A stretch of 64,000 nucleotides of DNA, taken from contig NZ_LT670817.1 in assembly GCF_900129425.1 (NCBI RefSeq), forward strand, positions 8,398,001-8,462,000, in the 5' to 3' direction. Shown here piece after piece: positions 59,119-64,000 of the stretch. The stretch is from Bradyrhizobium erythrophlei. Its GTDB lineage: Bacteria > Pseudomonadota > Alphaproteobacteria > Rhizobiales > Xanthobacteraceae. A model generated the notes under the pieces. That model had not been told where the DNA came from and searched no databases. It saw only the letters and a program-made list of their open reading frames with translations. Position numbers and translations under genes: made by a program. How positions within the stretch are numbered: the first letter of the stretch is position 1; each line of letters begins with the position of its first letter.

Positions 59119-61338
59119 GTGGTGGGGACGAAATTAAGCGTGAACAACCAGTCTGTCAGTCTCGGTCCGAAACTGCGCCGGGCGCTTAACGACGTTGTCG
59201 GCGGCGGCGCCGCCAGCGTCCTGACCGTGACGTTTGGACTGTCCTACGCGCTATTGATCTTCACCGGCCCGCTGGCGCCCTATTTGTCCTACGGCGTCGG
59301 CATCACCTTCATTTCATCGGCCGTTCTCGCCGCCACCATCGCGCTCGGAAGCTCGTTGCCGTTCGCGGTCGCCGGTCCGGAAAGTTCCACCGCGGCGATG
59401 ACGGGGATACTGGCGTCATCGCTGGCCGAACGAATGGCCGCGACCGATCCAACCGCGGCGCTGCTCGCGCCGGTTCTGATCACGTTCGGCATTGCCAGCA
59501 TCACCACCGGCATCGTGCTCTGCGGTTTCGGCGTGACGCGGATGGGCCGCGCCATCCGCTACGTGCCCTACCCGGTGGTCGGCGGGTTTCTCGGCGCCAC
59601 CGGCTGCCTGATCCTTTTAGGCGCGATCCGCGTCATCACCGGCCAGCGGCTTCAGTTTGCGACGCTCGGCGGGTTCGCGAATCTCCTGACGCTGTCCGAA
59701 CTGGCGGCTGCCTGCGCCATGGCCGCGATTCTCTATCTGACCTGGCACCGCTCCCGCAGTTCGTTCGGACTGCCGGTTATTCTGATCGGCGGCGTGATTG
59801 CCGCCCACATCGTGTTCTGGCTGGCCGGGATCTCACCGGCGGAGGCGCAAGCCTCGGGCTGGACCTTTCAGCCGCCGCCGCATGTGTCCTACGTGTTGCC
59901 GTGGAGCACCAACGACATCCTGCGCTATCCCTGGTACACCTTGCCGGACCTCAGCGGCAATCTGATCGCCGTCATCTTCGTGACCGCGACCAGCACCTTG
60001 TTCAACACCGCGGGCATTGAAGTCGCCGCCCAACACGAAGCCGATCTCGAGCGCGAATTGAACGTCACGGGCCTCGCCAATATGTTGTCGGGCGCATTCG
60101 GAGGCTATACCGGCTGCATTTCGGTCAGCCGCTCCGTGCTCAATTTCAACAGCGGCGGGACCAGCCGCCTCTCCGGCCTGACGGTCGCGGCGATCTCCGC
60201 GCTGATGCTGGCGGTGGCGCCGATGCTGCTCGGCTACATGCCGAAATTCGTGCTCGGCGGCCTCCTGATCTATCTGGGAGCCGATCAGCTGCACCGATGG
60301 ATCATCGAGTCGCGGCGGCGGCTCTCGGTCACCGAATACCTATCGCTGCTGGCGATCATCGTCATCATCGTGCAGTGGGGCTTTGTCGCGGGCGTCCTGA
60401 TCGGCGTCGTGATCGGCTGCGCGACATTCGCGCTGAGCGCGTCGCGGATCGATTCGATCAAATACAGCTTCGACGGTTCGGAATACCGCAGTTCGCTGGA
60501 CCGCTCGCGCGACGATCAGGCGGTGCTGTCAGCGCATGGCGGCAAGATCCAGGGCCTGAATCTGCAAAGCTATCTGTTCTTCGGTTCGGCCAACCGGCTT
60601 TACCAGCACGTCAAGGCGCTGCTCGCGCGGCATCCGGAATGCCGCTTCCTGGTCTTCGACTTCAAGCTGGTCACCGGCATCGATTCCTCGGCGGCCTACA
60701 GTTTTGCCCAGATCAAGCGCAGCGCGCATGACCGGGGCATCAAGCTGGTGCTGGTGCATCTTCCGCCGCCAGCCGAAAAGGCCCTGCGATCGAGCGAGTT
60801 CATCTCGAACGAGGTCAGCATCGTCGCCGAACTGGACCATGCGCTGGAGTGGTGCGAGAACGAGATCATCGCCGCGCATCAGGGCCTTGAGCGGGAAGAA
60901 GCCTCCTTGCGCGACTGGTTCACCGAGATTCTCGGCGCCGAGCATGACGTCGCGGAGTTGATGCACCGCTGCCAGCGCATCGAGGTCGACGCCGGCGAGA
61001 CCATCGTCCGTGCCGGCGACGCCGCGGATTCCATGCATTTCATTCTGGAGGGGCGCGTCGGGATCATGATCCCCGCGGATCAGGGGCGCACCACACGGGT
61101 GCGAAGTCTCGGCCGCTACACCACGATCGGCGAGATGGGTCTGGTCGCCGGTGCGCCACGCAGCGCCACCATCCAGGCCGAAGTCGCGAGCACGCTCTAT
61201 GTTTTAACGACGCATCAGTTCGAGGCCATCAAAACCGAAAACCCGCCGCTCGGTCAGAAATTGCTGACCTATTTCGTCTCGGTGATGGCCGAGCGCCTGA
61301 CCTTCGCCAATCGCATGATCACGGTGCTGCGGAGGTAG
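59119..61338 (+). CDS. SulP-family anion transporter with STAS and cyclic-nucleotide-binding domains
   Basis: This is a 739-residue fusion. A SulP membrane domain of about 10-14 helices spans roughly residues 25-460 (SYALLIFTGPLAPYLSYGVG; the PESSTAAMTGILAS block). A STAS domain covers about 475-590 (CRFLVFDFKLVTGIDSSAAY). A cNMP-binding domain covers about 615-735 (FILEGRVGIMIP; IGEMGLVAGAPRSATIQAEV). It is probably an inner-membrane anion or bicarbonate transporter gated by a ligand. The start codon is one of three in-frame GTGs (59119, 59122, 59140). Confidence 0.9.
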   Translation: MVGTKLSVNNQSVSLGPKLRRALNDVVGGGAASVLTVTFGLSYALLIFTGPLAPYLSYGVGITFISSAVLAATIALGSSLPFAVAGPESSTAAMTGILASSLAERMAATDPTAALLAPVLITFGIASITTGIVLCGFGVTRMGRAIRYVPYPVVGGFLGATGCLILLGAIRVITGQRLQFATLGGFANLLTLSELAAACAMAAILYLTWHRSRSSFGLPVILIGGVIAAHIVFWLAGISPAEAQASGWTFQPPPHVSYVLPWSTNDILRYPWYTLPDLSGNLIAVIFVTATSTLFNTAGIEVAAQHEADLERELNVTGLANMLSGAFGGYTGCISVSRSVLNFNSGGTSRLSGLTVAAISALMLAVAPMLLGYMPKFVLGGLLIYLGADQLHRWIIESRRRLSVTEYLSLLAIIVIIVQWGFVAGVLIGVVIGCATFALSASRIDSIKYSFDGSEYRSSLDRSRDDQAVLSAHGGKIQGLNLQSYLFFGSANRLYQHVKALLARHPECRFLVFDFKLVTGIDSSAAYSFAQIKRSAHDRGIKLVLVHLPPPAEKALRSSEFISNEVSIVAELDHALEWCENEIIAAHQGLEREEASLRDWFTEILGAEHDVAELMHRCQRIEVDAGETIVRAGDAADSMHFILEGRVGIMIPADQGRTTRVRSLGRYTTIGEMGLVAGAPRSATIQAEVASTLYVLTTHQFEAIKTENPPLGQKLLTYFVSVMAERLTFANRMITVLRR

Positions 61339-61426
61339 ACCCCCGGATCGGTTGAGTCGCTCCGCAGAAAGGTCTACGCTCGCCGTCCAGTAAGAACGCA
61401 CGTCATCCACTCCCCGGGAGAACGTC

Positions 61427-63013
61427 ATGCGTGAACTTCTGTTTGCGGCGACCATCGCGGCCACGACGACGTTTGGATTTTGCGCGCCGGGCCTGGCTCA
61501 GGAAGATACCGATCAGAAACTGGGCACGGTTCACTTCGCGACCTCGTGCAACGAAACGGCGCAACGGCGGTTCGACCGGGCGATGCGATACCAGCATTCG
61601 TTCTGGTACAGCGAATCCAGGGACATCTACCAGGAGGCGCTCAAAGCCGATCCGGAATGCGCCATTGCCTATTGGGGCATCGCGCTGTCGCTTCTGAACA
61701 ATCCGCACGGCGCGGTGCCGGCACCAAATCTTCCGCTTGGCCTCGCGGCGATCGAGAAGGCGAAAGCGATTGGCGCCAGGACGCAGTGCGAACGCGACTA
61801 TATCGACGCGCTGGCGATCATGTATGTCGATTACGACAAGACCCCGCATCAGGTCCGGGTGCAATCCTACCTGAAGGCGATGGAGGCGCTGGCGGCAAAA
61901 TATCCCGACGACGACGAAGCGCAGATCTTCTACGCGATCACGCTGAATGTCGCAGCCTCGCCGGCCGACAAAACCTACGCCAACCAACTCAAGGGCGCGG
62001 CCATCCTGGAGCCGATCTGGCAACGCCAGCCGCAGCACCCGGGCGTCGCGCACTACCTGATCCATCTCTATGACTATCCGTCCATCGCCGCCAAGGGGCT
62101 TCCGGCGGCGCTGCGCTATTCAAAGATCGCACCGAACGCGCCGCATGCGCAGCACATGCCGTCTCACATTTTCACGCGCGTCGGCTACTGGAAGGAATCG
62201 ATCGCGGCGAACCTGGCTTCCGCGCAGGCGGCAAAGGCCGAGCACGAACTCGGCGATCAACTGCACGGCCAGGACTATCTGGTCTACGCCTATCTGCAAC
62301 TGGGGCAGGACAAGCAGGCTCGCGCCGTGGTCGATGAAATCGAGGCGGCCCAGCCCGGTCCCGATTCCTTCGCCGCCGCTTTCGCAAAGGCCGCTTCGCC
62401 CGCACGCTACATGGTCGAACGCGGCGATTGGGCGGGCGCGGTCAATCTCGAGATCACGCCAAGCAAGTTTCCGCACGTCATGGCCGTCACATATTTCGCG
62501 CGTTCGCTCGGCGCCGCACGTTCCGGCAATTCCGCCGCAGCCAAGGCCGATGCCGCCAAGCTTGCCGAACTTCGCGACCAGCTGCGCGAGGCGAAGAACA
62601 CTTACTGGGCCGGCCAGGTCGATGTCCAGCTGCAGACGGCAAACGCCTTTATCCTCTACGCCGACGGCCAATATGATGACGCGCTCAAGGCGATGAGCGC
62701 CGCGGCTGAGGCCGAGGACAGCACCGAAAAGGCGCCGGTCACGCCGGGGTCACTGGCACCGGCGCGCGAACTATACGGCTTCATGCTGCTCGATCGCGGC
62801 ATGGCCAAAGAGGCGCTTGCGGCGTTCGAGGCCACGATGGCGAAGGAGCCGAACCGTTTCAACGGCTATGTCGGAGCCGCAAAGGCCGCGCAGGCACTCG
62901 GCGATAGCGCCAAGGCGAAGGCGACTTATGAAAAGCTCGTCGCGCTTGCGGCGGGCTCGGACTCAGGGCGGCCGACGCTTGCCGCCGCCAGGTCATTCGT
63001 CGCAAGCAACTAG
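61427..63013 (+). CDS. Exported TPR-repeat protein
   Basis: This is a 528-residue protein with a signal peptide ending GLAQ and a series of TPR-like helical pairs (for example SRDIYQEALKADPECAIAYW near residue 65 and MAKEALAAFEATMAKEPNRF near residue 460). His-rich motifs (GVAHYLIHLYD; HAQHMPSHIFTRVGYW) recall a conserved class of secreted TPR proteins. It is probably periplasmic and scaffolding. The next gene starts 35 bases downstream. Confidence 0.85.
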   Translation: MRELLFAATIAATTTFGFCAPGLAQEDTDQKLGTVHFATSCNETAQRRFDRAMRYQHSFWYSESRDIYQEALKADPECAIAYWGIALSLLNNPHGAVPAPNLPLGLAAIEKAKAIGARTQCERDYIDALAIMYVDYDKTPHQVRVQSYLKAMEALAAKYPDDDEAQIFYAITLNVAASPADKTYANQLKGAAILEPIWQRQPQHPGVAHYLIHLYDYPSIAAKGLPAALRYSKIAPNAPHAQHMPSHIFTRVGYWKESIAANLASAQAAKAEHELGDQLHGQDYLVYAYLQLGQDKQARAVVDEIEAAQPGPDSFAAAFAKAASPARYMVERGDWAGAVNLEITPSKFPHVMAVTYFARSLGAARSGNSAAAKADAAKLAELRDQLREAKNTYWAGQVDVQLQTANAFILYADGQYDDALKAMSAAAEAEDSTEKAPVTPGSLAPARELYGFMLLDRGMAKEALAAFEATMAKEPNRFNGYVGAAKAAQALGDSAKAKATYEKLVALAAGSDSGRPTLAAARSFVASN

Positions 63014-63048
63014 CAAAGGCACCAACGCCGTTAGCGGCCGGGAATGCG

Positions 63049-63624
63049 ATGAAGAGCGTCACCGTCATTGCTGCTGTCGCCGGCTTGGGGCTGGGCGGGC
63101 TGGTCGGGGCGTCCACGTTCTTCGCATGGCCGTTACTGGACCGCACCACGGTGGCCGCGCCGCCGAGCCATCCTGTGTTTTCGGAGGTGGAATGGCCGTA
63201 TCCGAGCGACGAGTGGGGCAAAGGCAAAGCGTTCCGCTGCGTGGCGGCTGACTGCGGCGCCGAGGTCAACCTTTATGTCCGGGCCAAGATCGGCTTCTGC
63301 AACTGCAAAACCGGCGTTGCCGATGACGCCGAACTCGATCGTCTGAGCGACTTCAGGCTGATGGGCGAAAAGCTTTCCGTTTTGGGGCCCGGCCATCCGA
63401 TCAATGTCGCGTGGATGAAGGGCCGCAGCCGCGCCTACGCGATCGCCGATCCCTATCGCGCGCGAAATTCGGCCCTGGCGATCGCATTCAACGACCGCTG
63501 CGATGCGATCGTCGCCACCGCGGTGGTAGCGCACGATCGTCCGGCGGCGATCGAGCCCGGTGTCATCGAGTTTCTCAACAGCAAGACCGTCGTGCACTGG
63601 GCCGAGATAACGCTGGGCCTGTAG
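63049..63624 (+). CDS. Exported Cys-containing hypothetical protein
   Basis: This is a 191-residue protein. An N-terminal hydrophobic segment (VTVIAAVAGLGLGGLVGAST) may be a signal anchor. The mature part has a Cys cluster (FRCVAADCGAEVNLYVRAKI, FCNCKTGV). It is probably co-transcribed with the upstream TPR gene and located in the periplasm or inner membrane. I recognise no family. Confidence 0.7.
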   Translation: MKSVTVIAAVAGLGLGGLVGASTFFAWPLLDRTTVAAPPSHPVFSEVEWPYPSDEWGKGKAFRCVAADCGAEVNLYVRAKIGFCNCKTGVADDAELDRLSDFRLMGEKLSVLGPGHPINVAWMKGRSRAYAIADPYRARNSALAIAFNDRCDAIVATAVVAHDRPAAIEPGVIEFLNSKTVVHWAEITLGL

Positions 63625-63689
63625 CGTCGCGCGGTCTGCCCGCGGAGATTTGTTGTCCGGCCGAGCGCCGGGACAACGCCGACGGTTGA

Positions 63690-63902
63690 AGCTAAAGCGT
63701 GATGAGATGAAGTTAGATTGAGCTGCGACGCAGCGGAAACTTTACCTCTCCCATAGGGAGAGGTCGGCGCGTAGCGCCGGGTGAGGGGTTACGGTCTATC
63801 ATTGGTGCAGCACCCCCTCACCCGATTTGCTGCGCAAATCGACCTCTCCCCGCTGGGGAGAGGTGAAGCACACCGATTCAAAGTAAAACCATCTTGCTCT
63901 AA
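63690..63902. repeat. Inverted repeat, right copy (long form)
   Basis: Reverse-complement relative of 58868-58978 with an extra inner part (CCCCTCACCCGATTTGCTGC and GACCTCTCCCCGCTGGGGAG). It contains several hairpins. Non-coding. Confidence 0.8.
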
Positions 63903-64000
63903 ATCCCCGCCATCATCACGTATTTGATCTCGACATATTCTTCCATGCCGTGATGCGAGCCTTCGCGCCCGAGGCCGCTTTCCTTGACGCCGCCGAACGG
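63899..64000 (-). CDS. Aldehyde dehydrogenase, C-terminal fragment (window edge)
   Basis: The reverse strand gives 33 C-terminal residues: PFGGVKESGLGREGSHHGME followed by EYVEIKYVMMAGI and a TAG at 63899. The GGxKxSGxGREG motif is diagnostic of NAD(P)-dependent aldehyde dehydrogenases, most similar in pattern to succinate-semialdehyde dehydrogenase. The rest lies beyond the window. Confidence 0.9.
   Translation of the reverse strand, partial: PFGGVKESGLGREGSHHGMEEYVEIKYVMMAGI

Noticed and set aside
1..64000. CRISPR array
   Set aside because: No regularly spaced short repeats with unique spacers and no cas gene were seen; the palindromic repeats are dispersed singly.

Overview
The window reads as a slow-growing rhizobial-type alphaproteobacterial chromosome, most likely Bradyrhizobium or a close Nitrobacteraceae relative. 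The reasons are the high GC content, strong third-position GC, DUF3551 and DUF899 proteins, Bug-family solute receptors, MmgE/PrpD and pirin genes, and many dispersed palindromic repeats of the 'CGTCATTGCGAG...GCAATGACG' type. This taxonomic call is inference from gene content. No database search was run.

Region 1 (1-6725): a tRNA-Arg(CCG) at 600-676 has its last 45 bases repeated at 6681-6725 with one mismatch. The 6 kb between looks like a small tRNA-targeted island that has lost its integrase. It holds a transposase relic, a large coiled-coil porin, a small exported protein with a decayed tandem paralogue, a YdeI-like protein, an SDR oxidoreductase, a four-helix membrane protein and a divergent TetR regulator. 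Region 2 (6726-16800) is ordinary metabolic chromosome: a nucleotidyltransferase, DUF899 and DUF3551 proteins, a Bug receptor, a VOC protein, an acyl-CoA synthetase, an amidohydrolase and an HD-GYP protein, separated by palindromic repeats.

Region 3 (16954-34625) is the most interesting part: a 17.7 kb integrative element bounded by a 13-bp direct repeat (ATTCCCTGCGCAA). It appears to have split a dispersed repeat in two. A tyrosine recombinase lies at the left end. A leftward block encodes a family-A DNA polymerase with 3'-5' exonuclease, accessory proteins, an MT-A70 methyltransferase and an excisionase-like HTH protein. A rightward block encodes a terminase-small-subunit-like protein, a coiled-coil protein and a free-standing M41 (FtsH-type) peptidase domain. 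There is no large terminase, portal, capsid or tail gene, so the element resembles a phage satellite or a reduced mobile island rather than a prophage. Its right third is a dense cluster of probable anti-phage genes: a tightly packed operon of an AbiTii-like protein, an RX4H HEPN protein and a uridine-kinase-like P-loop protein; a TIR protein; an EVE-HNH modification-dependent nuclease; and an FRG-domain protein.

Region 4 (35109-49451) leads into the replication cluster: an alpha/beta hydrolase, a dienelactone hydrolase, a polysaccharide export lipoprotein, msrA, rpsT, then dnaA, dnaN, recF and gyrB. A fresh-looking 1270-bp IS4-family element with an 11-bp target duplication and a GIY-YIG gene lie between dnaN and recF. 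No DnaA-box cluster was found between rpsT and dnaA. Region 5 (49452-64000) is catabolic and housekeeping chromosome: DUF2867, a DsbA-like isomerase, MmgE/PrpD, GNAT, acyl-CoA synthetase, hydrolase, pirin, purC, enoyl-CoA hydratase, a SulP-STAS-cNMP transporter, a TPR protein and the C-terminus of an aldehyde dehydrogenase at the window edge.
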